From Mariniblastus sp. (GTDB lineage Bacteria; Planctomycetota; Planctomycetia; Pirellulales; Pirellulaceae), in the NCBI GenBank assembly GCA_028823415.1, contig JAPKBL010000056.1:1-32462 (forward strand): 32,462 nt of DNA, in the 5' to 3' direction. Position numbers and translations under genes: made by a program. Below are positions 8,404 through 16,557 of the stretch, one piece after another; the first letter of the stretch is position 1, and every line of letters begins with the position of its first letter. The notes beneath the pieces were generated by a model, which saw only the letters and a program-made list of their open reading frames with translations, searched no databases and was not told the origin of the DNA.

Positions 8404-8463
8404 TTTCTGTATCCAATAAAGATGTATAAAATTGCTGGACCCATCCCCGAGATAAGTTAAGCG

Positions 8464-9435
8464 TTATTTTCTATTCACTGAGACCGGCTCGGTATCAGGT
8501 AAATCAACGCCATTTAGTTTACGAGAGGTGGAAAAAAATTCCAGCCTCGAATTGTCAACGACTTTGTAAACATTCGTTGCTGTGGCAACTCCACCGTCCG
8601 CCAGTTGAAATTCCGTTTCTACGGCCCAGGTGTTTTCTGCGATTTGCTCCCATATCCCTGTTCCAAATCCACCTTGGGAGTCAAAAATCCAAGAACGAAT
8701 GGTCCCAATTTTTGCATCCCATACGATCACTTGAGTCGCTTGCTCTCGAAGACCGTTTTCGTCGAACATCTGAAATGACCGACGAATGAAATGATCCCCT
8801 TCCGTCCACCTCGCATTCGTCTCTACGCTGATCCCGCCCACCACATCATCTTTCCAATCGCCAATCAGCCACCCCAAAGTCTCCAACCCTGATTTCCTTT
8901 GGGATGCCACTGGCGCACGAGTGGCGCGTACGGAATCAATTTTCCACCCATCATCCATTTTAACATGAACTACTGAGTAGGAAGTCTCACGTTGGCTTTC
9001 CGGAGAACTGACAACGGCCAATCCTTCCTCCAACGCTACATTAGGGGTGATCAACCTGATCGAGACCTCATTCAGAGTGATGATCGTGCCGCGGGGTTCT
9101 CCCTCAAACGACTCCTCAATCGCCCGCTCGATCTTCTCCCGACCGCTCACCCGCTCACCGTCGTTCCGCTGCCACTCTCCTCGACGACTCCAATAGCTCG
9201 CCGCCCGTCGAGCATCCCGCCGGTTGATCGCATCCAAATAACCAGCGATGGCGTCTTCAATCGCCAGATATTCAAAGCGGTCAGGTGGGGTGTTCTCCTT
9301 AAACTGTGGGAGGGCCAAAGAAGGCTGTTTTCTGAGAACCAATTCTTCAGACGAAGAACCAACCTCTTGAGCATTACCCATCGAATTCAAGGCCGAAAAC
9401 AATACGACGGCAAAGAAACTAAAACTGCGAATCAT
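8464..9435 (-). CDS. Secreted SnoaL-like / SgcJ-EcaC family protein with second beta domain
   Basis: A secreted protein of 323 aa. Residues 1-22 are a signal peptide (ending GNAQ). Residues 50-165 form a SnoaL-like (NTF2-fold) domain of the SgcJ/EcaC type: AIEDAIAGYLDAINRRD, YWSRRGEW, SGREKIERAI, and a HVKMDDGWKI strand near its end. The second half (about 175-320) is a beta-barrel-like domain with LGWLIGDW, IRSWIFDSQGG and ATNVYKV, resembling DUF1579-type lipocalin folds. The catalytic or binding function of such proteins is not established; automatic names such as oxidoreductase are not supported by any visible cofactor site. It is paralogous to the product of 15053-15961, sharing the same two-domain order and motifs. 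It leads the operon containing the Gly/Ser-rich protein. A 15-bp tandem duplication overlaps its start codon. Confidence 0.8.
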   Translation of the reverse strand: MIRSFSFFAVVLFSALNSMGNAQEVGSSSEELVLRKQPSLALPQFKENTPPDRFEYLAIEDAIAGYLDAINRRDARRAASYWSRRGEWQRNDGERVSGREKIERAIEESFEGEPRGTIITLNEVSIRLITPNVALEEGLAVVSSPESQRETSYSVVHVKMDDGWKIDSVRATRAPVASQRKSGLETLGWLIGDWKDDVVGGISVETNARWTEGDHFIRRSFQMFDENGLREQATQVIVWDAKIGTIRSWIFDSQGGFGTGIWEQIAENTWAVETEFQLADGGVATATNVYKVVDNSRLEFFSTSRKLNGVDLPDTEPVSVNRK

Positions 9436-9463
9436 TGATGTAAGTCCAATTGATGTAAGTCCA
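9434..9463. repeat. Tandem duplication of a 15-bp unit at a start codon
   Basis: ATTGATGTAAGTCCA occurs twice in perfect tandem (9434-9448 and 9449-9463). The first copy contains part of the start codon of the minus-strand gene ending at 9435, so each copy brings a GGAC-like element near the initiation site. Confidence 0.9.
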
Positions 9464-9888
9464 TGTTTGAAAAATCACGTGAGCTGCTGGCCCACCGAGC
9501 TATGCTTCCGGTCTCATTGAATCTTGTCTCGTCAAAAAAACCGAAGTTGTGACCGGACGTTTAGAAAATCCGACCCTCCGATTATAAGACAGCCGAATCC
9601 GACGTCGACAACAAAATCTTCCAGATTGAGATATATAATTCGTTCAGCCAGACTTTAATGACTGTGCCGATGATTCAGCGCAATCTTCATTTGCGGCTTA
9701 AAAACCAACGAATTTGATATCAATCATTGCCCCTAAACTTTAATCCATCCAATCGATCTTGGCACTCTTGGGAGGGGGAAATAGAATTTGTCGTGGCGTT
9801 TCGCCGGCTAGCTTTTCCCTTGCAATCGCTCCTGCTAAGGTAGGGCACTCCGTAACGGTCTGTACTCCAGCGACAATCATCTCCTGCC
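9436..9888. other. Intergenic region, 453 bp, between divergent genes
   Basis: This holds the promoters of the SnoaL-like gene (-) and the response regulator (+). No convincing ORF is present. A motif ACGTTTAGAAAATCCG at 9557-9572 resembles one at 19466-19482 upstream of the KamA-family gene. No sigma-54 element was found here: a TGGCAC at about 9760 lacks the matching GC at the right distance. Confidence 0.5.
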
Positions 9889-11286
9889 ATGTATCCTATG
9901 ACTGACCACTCCAATATTTTTCCACCGCGCATCCTCATCGTCGATGACCAGAAAACCATGTGTGAAATGCTGGTCGATACACTGACCCCAAATGGCTTCG
10001 AGGTCGAATGGAAAACAAAAGCCACGCTGGCGTTAGAACTCTTGAAAAACCGCGCGTTTGATGTCGTCCTAACAGATCTTAAGATGCCCGACATGAACGG
10101 GATTGAATTTTGCCAAGAGGTCAATCGAAATCACCCCGAGCTCCCAGTGGTAGTCATGACCGCCTTTGGCAGTTTTGAGTCCGCCGTTTCTGCAATTCGA
10201 GCAGGTGCATTCGACTTTGTCACCAAACCGTTAGACATCGAACTATTAGAGATCGCACTCGAGCGCGCGATAAAACAATCCAGATTACAGCAAGAGGTGC
10301 GTCACCTAAAACATTCTCTCAACATTGACGTCTCCTTTGGACAGCTCATTGGCAAGAGTCCTGTGATGCAAGAACTCTATAAACAACTATCCCAAGTCGC
10401 CGCAGTAGATACTACCGTTCTGATAACCGGAGAGAGTGGTTCCGGCAAAGAACTGGCAGCCCACTCCGTTCACCAGCACAGCAAACGCAGTGACAAACCT
10501 TTTGTTGCCATTAACTGTGCAGCACTTCCTGAATCGTTGATGGAAAGCGAGCTATTTGGCCATGTGGCCGGTGCATTTACTGGAGCCGACCGGAAGCACG
10601 ATGGCTTATTCGTTCGCGCCAACGGAGGCACTCTGTTTCTCGACGAAATTGGTGAGATGTCGCCTACCATGCAACCAAAACTGCTTCGGGCAATCGAGGC
10701 AAACTGCGTCCGTCCTGTGGGGGGATCGGACGAAATCCCATTCGACGCCCGGCTCGTCGCAGCCACCAATCGCGATCTTGAAACCGCTGTCGAAGCCGGC
10801 ACGTTTCGTGAAGACTTGTTTTATCGAATCAACGTCGTCCCGATCCATCTTCCACCACTCCGCCAACGCAGCAGCGACATCCTATTACTGGCGCAATTCT
10901 TTGTGAAACTATTCAGTGAAAAATCAGACGTGGAAACACGTGAAATCACCGAAAGCTTCGCGCAACGACTCCTCGATTACCAATGGCCCGGAAATGTCCG
11001 CGAACTTCGTAACGCAATGGAAAGGGCGGTTACACTCTCGGAAGGAAAAAAACTAAGACTTGAAGATTTGCCAGAAACCATCCGTAATTACCAATCCAGA
11101 ACGATGGTGATTGCCAGTGATAGACCGGAAGAACTTCGATCACTCGAAGAGGTCGAGAAACGATATATTTTACACGTGCTGGATACCGTCGATGGCAACC
11201 GAACTCTCACCTCAAAAATCCTCGGCCTTGATCGAAAAACTCTCTATCGAAAACTCATTCGCTATGAGCAAAACGGACCCAACTAG
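9889..11286 (+). CDS. Sigma-54-dependent response regulator (NtrC family)
   Basis: A transcription activator that, once phosphorylated, uses ATP to open sigma-54 promoters. Residues 13-130 are a receiver domain: acidic pair VDDQ, phospho-acceptor D63 in LTDLKMPDMNG, T91 in VMTAFGS and K113 in VTKPLD. Residues about 152-380 are the AAA+ domain: Walker A GESGSGKE (181-188), the intact sigma-54 contact loop GAFTGA (228-233), Walker B GGTLFLDEIGE and the arginine-finger region REDLFYRINVVP. The C-terminus (about 420-462) is a Fis-type helix-turn-helix ending in GLDRKTLYRKLIRY. Length 465 aa is typical. A second ATG at 9898 is an alternative start; neither has a clear ribosome binding site. The gene ends 14 bp from the convergent histidine kinase stop codon. 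That kinase is the likely partner and the nearby HtrA gene the likely target. Confidence 0.95.
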   Translation: MYPMTDHSNIFPPRILIVDDQKTMCEMLVDTLTPNGFEVEWKTKATLALELLKNRAFDVVLTDLKMPDMNGIEFCQEVNRNHPELPVVVMTAFGSFESAVSAIRAGAFDFVTKPLDIELLEIALERAIKQSRLQQEVRHLKHSLNIDVSFGQLIGKSPVMQELYKQLSQVAAVDTTVLITGESGSGKELAAHSVHQHSKRSDKPFVAINCAALPESLMESELFGHVAGAFTGADRKHDGLFVRANGGTLFLDEIGEMSPTMQPKLLRAIEANCVRPVGGSDEIPFDARLVAATNRDLETAVEAGTFREDLFYRINVVPIHLPPLRQRSSDILLLAQFFVKLFSEKSDVETREITESFAQRLLDYQWPGNVRELRNAMERAVTLSEGKKLRLEDLPETIRNYQSRTMVIASDRPEELRSLEEVEKRYILHVLDTVDGNRTLTSKILGLDRKTLYRKLIRYEQNGPN

Positions 11287-11300
11287 CGATTCAGACCCAC

Positions 11301-12758
11301 TCAGTCTTCGCTTGGCAAGCCCGGAAGATAAATTCGAAATTCGGAGCCTCTACCCGGTTCACTAGTGACTTCCATTCGCCCGCCTTGCTCCTGAATCATA
11401 TTGTAAGCAAGCGATAAACCGAGACCGGTACCTTCACCCACATCCTTGGTCGTGAAAAACGGCTCAAAAATACTCTCGAGATTCTCCTCTGAAATTCCAC
11501 ACCCCTCATCCGTCACATTAATTTGCCACTCCACAGGCGAGCTTTTGTTTTCAGCGGTCACATCTGCAGGAACCCGAGTCAGCGTCAAAGACAATGTTCC
11601 TCCGGACTCCATTGCTTGAATTCCATTGACGACCAAGTTTGTCAAAACCTGTCGAATTTGCCCACCGTCCAACCGAGCGAGGGCTCGCGTCTGGGCGAGG
11701 CTTGATTTCATGACGATGCCGTTACTGACGGCAACGGTCGTCAGTAACTCAGTCACCTGAATCAGAATCTCATTAAGATCAATCTTTGTTTTTTCAGTGG
11801 GCAACTGCCTTGCGAAATCTAACACTTGCCGAATCATACTCGTGATCCGGTCGGCCTCCGCTTGAATTATTTCCGCGTTTTGTCTTACTTTTTCAACTGG
11901 CAAATTACCTTTCGCAATCAACGCGGCCCGTCCCGAGACGACGCTCAACGGCGTTCCAATTTCGTGAGCGATACTTGCTGCCATTCGCCCAACCGTTTTC
12001 AATCGGTCGGCATGTCGAAGCTGTTGCGTGATCAACAGCTTATCTTTAGCCTCACGTTCAATCGCGGCTTTTTGAGCATCTAAATGCTCAGACATTTCAT
12101 TGATCGAGCCCGCGAGTTGCGTCAATTCATCGTTCCCACTTAACTCAACGCGATGACGATAATCTCCTTTTCCAATTCGTTTCGTCGCCGCGGTCAATTT
12201 GTTCAATGGATTGGCAATTAATCTCACACCCGCAACCCAAACTACCAGAATTGAAACGACCGACAAAAGCCCAACGACAACCAAAAACTCAACTAGATTG
12301 CTCATCGTCTCGCGATCATAGTCATCCAGCCCTTTCGTGAATTCGAGACCGCCAATACGAGCGATCCCAAGATCCATTGGATAATAAGTATGCAACAAGT
12401 GCCCACCATCACTAGCCGTTGAAACAAATGACGTAATCTTTTTCCGCGTCACAACGGCGGAAAAATCAGCCGTCGCATTCGGGCGAGTCGTCGATGTAAT
12501 TGACTCCTCAAACCAAACCCACCTTGCAATCGGCTTGCGTCCGACTGGCACTAACTCCGCCCGCATCGCCTCAACACCTCCCGTTTTCCAGGCTTCCATA
12601 ATCGATGGTTCCATTTGCGACGCAACCTGTAGAGCGTACGCTTCGTGCTCTATCTTGATTTTTGATATCGCAATCTGTGCGGCAAAATAATTTGATGCGG
12701 CAAGCACAGCGATCACGGCAATCACCGACACAAGCGTAAGTTTTGCAGCCAGTTTCAT
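11301..12758 (-). CDS. Membrane sensor histidine kinase
   Basis: An inner-membrane sensor kinase, 485 aa, the likely partner of the NtrC-family regulator with which it converges. Transmembrane helix 1 is at about 7-27, an extracytoplasmic sensor domain of about 125 residues follows, and helix 2 is at about 155-178. A HAMP linker (178-230) and a short coiled coil lead to the dimerisation and phospho-acceptor domain with H265 in [11 protein letters not shown]. The ATPase domain shows the N box ([11 protein letters not shown]), G1 (VTDEGCGIS), F box (FEPFFTT) and G2 ([11 protein letters not shown]). No receiver or PAS domain is fused. The sensor loop lacks cysteine clusters or other recognisable ligand motifs. 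The divergent position next to an HtrA protease points to an envelope signal, by inference. Confidence 0.94.
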   Translation of the reverse strand: MKLAAKLTLVSVIAVIAVLAASNYFAAQIAISKIKIEHEAYALQVASQMEPSIMEAWKTGGVEAMRAELVPVGRKPIARWVWFEESITSTTRPNATADFSAVVTRKKITSFVSTASDGGHLLHTYYPMDLGIARIGGLEFTKGLDDYDRETMSNLVEFLVVVGLLSVVSILVVWVAGVRLIANPLNKLTAATKRIGKGDYRHRVELSGNDELTQLAGSINEMSEHLDAQKAAIEREAKDKLLITQQLRHADRLKTVGRMAASIAHEIGTPLSVVSGRAALIAKGNLPVEKVRQNAEIIQAEADRITSMIRQVLDFARQLPTEKTKIDLNEILIQVTELLTTVAVSNGIVMKSSLAQTRALARLDGGQIRQVLTNLVVNGIQAMESGGTLSLTLTRVPADVTAENKSSPVEWQINVTDEGCGISEENLESIFEPFFTTKDVGEGTGLGLSLAYNMIQEQGGRMEVTSEPGRGSEFRIYLPGLPSED

Positions 12759-12847
12759 TTCGGAAGTCTCGCGTCGTTAGCAAACTCGGAGTAGGAGTTC
12801 GAGATTCTATCATATCTCAAAATATAGATTGGTTTATCAGCAGCAAC

Positions 12848-12884
12848 TTGGGGCATGCTTGGACACCGCGGCATTATGCCCCAA
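12848..12884. promoter_or_regulatory. Inverted repeat, candidate enhancer site for the NtrC-family regulator
   Basis: Perfect 9-bp arms TTGGGGCAT (12848-12856) and ATGCCCCAA (12876-12884) with a 19-nt spacer. The centre is near 12866, about 125 bp upstream of the -24 element and about 150 bp upstream of the expected transcript start, which is the usual distance for sigma-54 activator sites. The spacer is longer than in typical NtrC sites, so assignment is an inference. Confidence 0.55.
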
Positions 12885-12990
12885 CCGAAAACAACCTGAT
12901 TTCAATCCATCGGCATTTTGTTTCTGCGAACGCAATGGATTTCATGGGAGATTCTCTCTTTTTACAAACTCCAACTCGGGGGAGCTTTTT

Positions 12991-13006
12991 TGGCACGCAG
13001 TATGCA
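12991..13006 (+). promoter_or_regulatory. Sigma-54-type promoter for the HtrA-like protease gene
   Basis: TGGCACG at 12991-12997 (-24 element) and ATGCA at 13002-13006 (-12 element, consensus TTGCA). The GG at 12992-12993 and GC at 13004-13005 are separated by exactly 10 nt, the strict sigma-54 spacing. A T run precedes the -24 element. Predicted start is near 13016, giving a leader of roughly 205 nt before the ATG at 13221. Confidence 0.72.
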
Positions 13007-13220
13007 TTGTAGTGACCTGTCGGTAAATGAAACTTAGCGAGGCCGCATGGTATCGGCGCCCGCGACTGAAGCAAGTCGGAGGCACTCGTCACACATAAAC
13101 CGCTTCGGAAACAATGACGCTTTCTGTATCGGTGAAAACTATTTAATTTTCAGAATAAGAAGTCGGCATGGAGGTTTGCAATTCGGCGAATCTGCAAAAT
13201 TTTACTTAGGGAGAACAGCC

Positions 13221-14705
13221 ATGAAAATAGCCAGAAGCACACGAACCGGTTGCATTGCATGCATGGTAACCGCGCTCTTGCTGAGCACGGTAACGATTGG
13301 GCATGCATCGACGGTTCCCGAAACCGGAAATACGAAAAACAGCCACACCCCGGAGGTCTCATTTATTGCGCCACCGCTCACTTCCCTTACGGATAGCGAA
13401 ACGCAAACCGCGATCCAATCTGCGAAAAATCTATCTCAGGCATTTCGGCATATTTCAAATCAACTTCTACCCTCAGTAGTGGCGATCGAAAATAGAACGG
13501 ACAACATGCGTAATACGAGACAGTCCCCCAACGGAATGCCTTCCCAAGGCGGTGTTGGTTCCGGGGTCATCATTGACTCTAGCGGCTGGATCATGACGAA
13601 TAACCACGTGGTCGCTGGGGCTGGGTCGATAATTGTCCGGTTGCATGATGGTCGCGAGTTTATGGCAGAACAGGTAATGACCGATCCCAAAACCGATATC
13701 GCCATCGTCCGAATTCCTAACGCAAAAAATTTAACCGCCGCCAAAATAGGCAATAGCAACGGCGCTTACGTTGGCGAGTGGGTGTTAGCTCTAGGGCAAC
13801 CATTCGGACTCGAGAGCACTGTTACCGCGGGAATCATTAGCGCCAAAGGGAGAGGAATAGGATTATCGGACAGCGAAAATCACATCCAGACAGATGCAGC
13901 TATTAACCCAGGTAATAGTGGTGGCCCAATGGTAAATCTCGATGGCGAAGTGATCGGCATTAATACTGCCATTTCCTCAAGCAGCGGAGGTAGCGATGGA
14001 GTTGGTTTCGCGGTTCCCATTAATTTAGCCAACTGGGTTGCCAATCAATTAATCGATCACGGCACCGTCCAGCGCGCATTTCTCGGAATAGGAATTCAGC
14101 CCATCACGCAGAAACTGGCAGACTATTTTAACGTCCCCCCCAAGCAGGGGCTTTTGGTTACCCACGTACTTTCCCAATCGCCGGCCGCCCAAGCGGGAGT
14201 TCGCACAGGTGACATCCTCTTGGAATTTGCCGGGGCACGGGTTTCCGCGCCCAACGAATTTCAAACGCATGTAGAAAGAGCCGTCGTCGGAGAATCCTAC
14301 AAGCTGGTCATTAATCGCAATGGAACTCGTCAAAATCTCGATTGCGTGCCTCAGTCGCAACCCAATCGCCCAAGCGAGGATACTGGCAAAATGATGAACA
14401 CCAGCCATTCAAACCGATCGTCTTCAGGGCGACTGGGAGTCAGAGTTGGTGATTTCGATGCGGCAGTCGCACGGAAGATGGGAATTGACGCGACACAAGG
14501 CGTTGTGATTTTGGCCATCGAACCGGGAAGCCATGCACATCGTGCAGGCCTTGTTCCAGGGATGATCTTGGCCCAAGTCAATCACAACGAGATCGAATCG
14601 TTGAGTCAATTCAATCAATTGATGAGCGAGATGGACCTTGATGAGAGCCTGCTTTTCTTGACAAAGAGTCAAAACGGGGCTCGATTTGTGGTTATTGAGA
14701 GCTAG
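13221..14705 (+). CDS. Do/HtrA (DegP-like) periplasmic serine protease
   Basis: A periplasmic protease/chaperone that degrades or refolds misfolded envelope proteins, 494 aa. A signal peptide covers about 1-30 (RSTRTGCIACMVTALLLSTV, then GHAS). The trypsin-like domain carries the triad H129 (MTNNHVVAG), D159 (PKTDIAIVRI) and S233 (NPGNSGGPM). Two PDZ domains follow at about 265-355 (with AFLGIGIQP and SPAAQAGVRTGDIL) and 385-490 (LGVRVGDFD, GSHAHRAGLVPGMIL). The ATG at 13221 is preceded by GGGAGA and starts the signal peptide; an in-frame upstream start at 13047 would add 58 residues with no signal-like character. The gene has its own terminator, and the sigma-54-like promoter upstream suggests control by the adjacent two-component system. 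Confidence 0.95.
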   Translation: MKIARSTRTGCIACMVTALLLSTVTIGHASTVPETGNTKNSHTPEVSFIAPPLTSLTDSETQTAIQSAKNLSQAFRHISNQLLPSVVAIENRTDNMRNTRQSPNGMPSQGGVGSGVIIDSSGWIMTNNHVVAGAGSIIVRLHDGREFMAEQVMTDPKTDIAIVRIPNAKNLTAAKIGNSNGAYVGEWVLALGQPFGLESTVTAGIISAKGRGIGLSDSENHIQTDAAINPGNSGGPMVNLDGEVIGINTAISSSSGGSDGVGFAVPINLANWVANQLIDHGTVQRAFLGIGIQPITQKLADYFNVPPKQGLLVTHVLSQSPAAQAGVRTGDILLEFAGARVSAPNEFQTHVERAVVGESYKLVINRNGTRQNLDCVPQSQPNRPSEDTGKMMNTSHSNRSSSGRLGVRVGDFDAAVARKMGIDATQGVVILAIEPGSHAHRAGLVPGMILAQVNHNEIESLSQFNQLMSEMDLDESLLFLTKSQNGARFVVIES

Positions 14706-14725
14706 TATTTCTTGACCACGTCAGG

Positions 14726-14758
14726 CCGGTCCCCATTCATGGGAGCCGGTTTTTTTTT
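14726..14758 (+). terminator. Rho-independent terminator of the HtrA-like gene
   Basis: CCGG plus CCC pairs with GGG plus CCGG around a short loop (one mismatch and a GU pair), followed by nine T (14750-14758). It lies about 20 nt after the stop. Confidence 0.82.
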
Positions 14759-15052
14759 GGGTGAATCCAATAAACGAGAGATCGTTATGGGTCCTACTCG
14801 CCTCCAATTTTCGCGTCATTAAATACCCATTAGCTGCCGAAAACCGGTTCACTTACCAATATTTCCCTCGCTCAAAACCAACTCGGCGGAGTGGTATTTT
14901 AATTCCTGACTTTAAACCACTCCCTGATTCCGATAAACTCAGAAGGCAAGCGGCAATTACTTTTTTCGACCATTTGGTTTCGTGAAAAGATTTCCAATAA
15001 CTCAATCACAAATACTCCGGGTTTACTGGGGTAACGCACTGAAAGCCATCGC
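14759..15052. other. Intergenic region upstream of the second SnoaL-like gene
   Basis: With the terminator before it, this makes a non-coding stretch of about 350 bp. A 74-codon GTG-started frame beginning right after the T run has no ribosome binding site and unremarkable composition and is not called. No sigma-54 element or clear hairpin was found. Confidence 0.45.
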
Positions 15053-15961
15053 ATGAAATTTACTCAGTTCATTATCGGCATCCTGTTGATCGGACCGATC
15101 GCAGGGGCAACGTTCGCACCCCACTTTCTTGGCGCTGAGGAAACTCGCGTTCCAATGACAGTCAATGAAGCTGAAATCCGAGAGTGTGCCAAGATTTTTG
15201 CTAACGAATTCAACTCCGCGGATGCAAAAGCCATTGCTGCACAATGGACCGAGGACGGCGAATACACAAACGAAGCAGGCATTAGTTTTAATGGGCGCGA
15301 TGCAATTCAACAGGAGTACGCCAATTTCTTTAAACAGTACCCTGGCGTGAAAATAAAAATCGACATCGAAGAAATAAAAATGCTTTCCGATAACAGCGCA
15401 ATCGAAGAAGGTACCGCGACGCTTGGTGAATTTGCCCCTGTCGAGTGCCGCTACGTTTTGATTCATGTAAAAAAAGATGGAAAATGGTTAATCGCCTCCG
15501 CCCGCGACTTGCGAGTCGAAGCGAAATCAAACTTCGCGCGTTTCAGCGAACTTGAAAAATTAATTGGCACATGGAGCCATGAAACAAGTTTAGGAAAAAT
15601 CGAAACGACTTACCGTTGGATTGCCAACAAGAAATTTATCGAGAGAGACTTCTCCGTTTCCATCGATGGAAAAATCACAATGTCAGGTACGCAGATCATT
15701 GGCTGGGAACCGTCCAGCGAACAAATCACATCTTGGTTATTTGATTCCACCGGCGGGAACGGAATTGCCATTTGGTCACCGACCGAAAAAGGCTGGATGA
15801 TTCAATCCAGCGGTGTCACGAGTAACGGGACCGCTACGGCTGCTACCAACTTCTGGAATTTCTCGGATGACGATACACTGGTATGGAAATCAACAAATCG
15901 AATCATGGGAAATGAGTCGCTCGCTGAAACAGCCGAATTAACGCTCAAGCGTTCCAAATAA
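15053..15961 (+). CDS. Secreted SnoaL-like / SgcJ-EcaC family protein (second paralog)
   Basis: A 302-aa secreted protein with the same architecture as the product of 8464-9435. The signal peptide is residues 1-28 (KFTQFIIGILLIGPIAGA). The SnoaL-like domain spans about 38-155 (CAKIFANEFNSADAKAIAAQW, FNGRDAIQQEYANFF, HVKKDGKWLIASARD). A second beta domain covers about 165-300 (LEKLIGTW, ITSWLFDSTGGNG, TAATNFWNF, STNRIMGNES). Shared signatures with the paralog include the SWxFDSxGG and IGxW motifs. No catalytic residues can be assigned. It is followed 58 bp downstream by a small low-complexity secreted protein and a common terminator, so it forms a two-gene unit mirroring that at 6595-9435. Function is unknown; an envelope or extracellular binding role is inferred. 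Confidence 0.8.
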   Translation: MKFTQFIIGILLIGPIAGATFAPHFLGAEETRVPMTVNEAEIRECAKIFANEFNSADAKAIAAQWTEDGEYTNEAGISFNGRDAIQQEYANFFKQYPGVKIKIDIEEIKMLSDNSAIEEGTATLGEFAPVECRYVLIHVKKDGKWLIASARDLRVEAKSNFARFSELEKLIGTWSHETSLGKIETTYRWIANKKFIERDFSVSIDGKITMSGTQIIGWEPSSEQITSWLFDSTGGNGIAIWSPTEKGWMIQSSGVTSNGTATAATNFWNFSDDDTLVWKSTNRIMGNESLAETAELTLKRSK

Positions 15962-16019
15962 ACCTGCCCTGAAGTCCCCGGAAATCACAACTACACACTG
16001 TCCATTGACTGGAAATAAC

Positions 16020-16436
16020 ATGATCAAGCGTTTCTTAACTTTAACAGTTACACTCATCGCCTTTGCATTGCTACAGCACAACGAATGCGCCGCTCACGGT
16101 TTTGGCGGATACCACAATGCTGCAATTCGAGCCGCTGCCGTCAACCGAACCGCGGCAGTTAACCGCGGAATCAATATCGGCGTCAATGCCTCTGCATACC
16201 GGCGCTACTCTTATCCACGCTACCCGGGTCCCGTAGCACCGTACTACCCGGCCTACAACCCAAACATTCCGATGCCAAATTTCCCCGGGCCAGGACCAGC
16301 CAATCTTGACAAACTCGTCGGTAAACCAGCCGCCCCCAAAGACTCTCGATCCAGTTCCCTCGATTCGCTCAACGCCGCCTTGAAGCAAATGAGCCTACCC
16401 TCGGATGCCGGCCTCCCCGCCACTCCTTCTAAATAA
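16020..16436 (+). CDS. Small secreted low-complexity protein
   Basis: A 138-aa protein without a recognised family. The signal peptide is about residues 1-25 (MIKRFLTLTVTLIAFALL ... ECAA). The mature part starts with HGFGGYHNAAIRAAAVNRTAA-like short Ala/Asn/Arg repeats, then a Pro/Tyr-rich segment (YPRYPGPVAPYYPAYNP) and a Ser/Leu-rich tail (SSSLDSLNAALKQMSLPS). The ATG at 16020 is preferred to one at 16005 because GGAA at 16011 is well spaced and the signal peptide starts there. It closes the SnoaL-like operon and is followed by a perfect terminator. The Gly/Ser-rich protein at 6595-8403 occupies the same relative position in the paralogous unit, though the two are not obviously alike in sequence. 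Confidence 0.68.
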   Translation: MIKRFLTLTVTLIAFALLQHNECAAHGFGGYHNAAIRAAAVNRTAAVNRGINIGVNASAYRRYSYPRYPGPVAPYYPAYNPNIPMPNFPGPGPANLDKLVGKPAAPKDSRSSSLDSLNAALKQMSLPSDAGLPATPSK

Positions 16437-16464
16437 GCTTAGGCTCTTGGGGAACATTTTGATT

Positions 16465-16495
16465 CGAGGCATCAGAGATGATGCCTCGTTTTTTT
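16465..16495 (+). terminator. Rho-independent terminator
   Basis: A perfect 10-bp stem (CGAGGCATCA with TGATGCCTCG), 4-nt GAGA loop, then seven T (16489-16495), about 30 nt after the stop of the small secreted protein gene. Confidence 0.92.
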
Positions 16496-16557
16496 ATGCG
16501 CCCACTCAGTGGGGGCCCGAAAGATCGACCGCTCCACGCGATGTGCCCCACCACGAT

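Larger units (their letters stand above)
12759..13220. other. Regulatory intergenic region between the kinase and htrA-like genes
   Basis: This 462-bp stretch separates divergent genes. It contains a long inverted repeat (12848-12884) and a sigma-54-like promoter (12991-13006), both described separately, and a long probable leader for the protease mRNA. No RNA gene was recognised. A 23-codon ORF at 13027-13098 lies within the predicted leader. Confidence 0.6.

Noticed and set aside
9750..9775. TGGCAC upstream of the response regulator as a sigma-54 promoter.
   Set aside because: No GC dinucleotide lies 10 nt after the GG, so the -12 element is missing.
13047..13220. A 58-residue N-terminal extension of the HtrA-like protein.
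   Set aside because: The internal ATG at 13221 has a good ribosome binding site and starts a clear signal peptide; the extension would bury it.
14761..14985. A 74-codon GTG-started frame right after the HtrA terminator.
   Set aside because: It starts at the end of the T run with no ribosome binding site, and has no signal peptide, domain or composition that supports coding.
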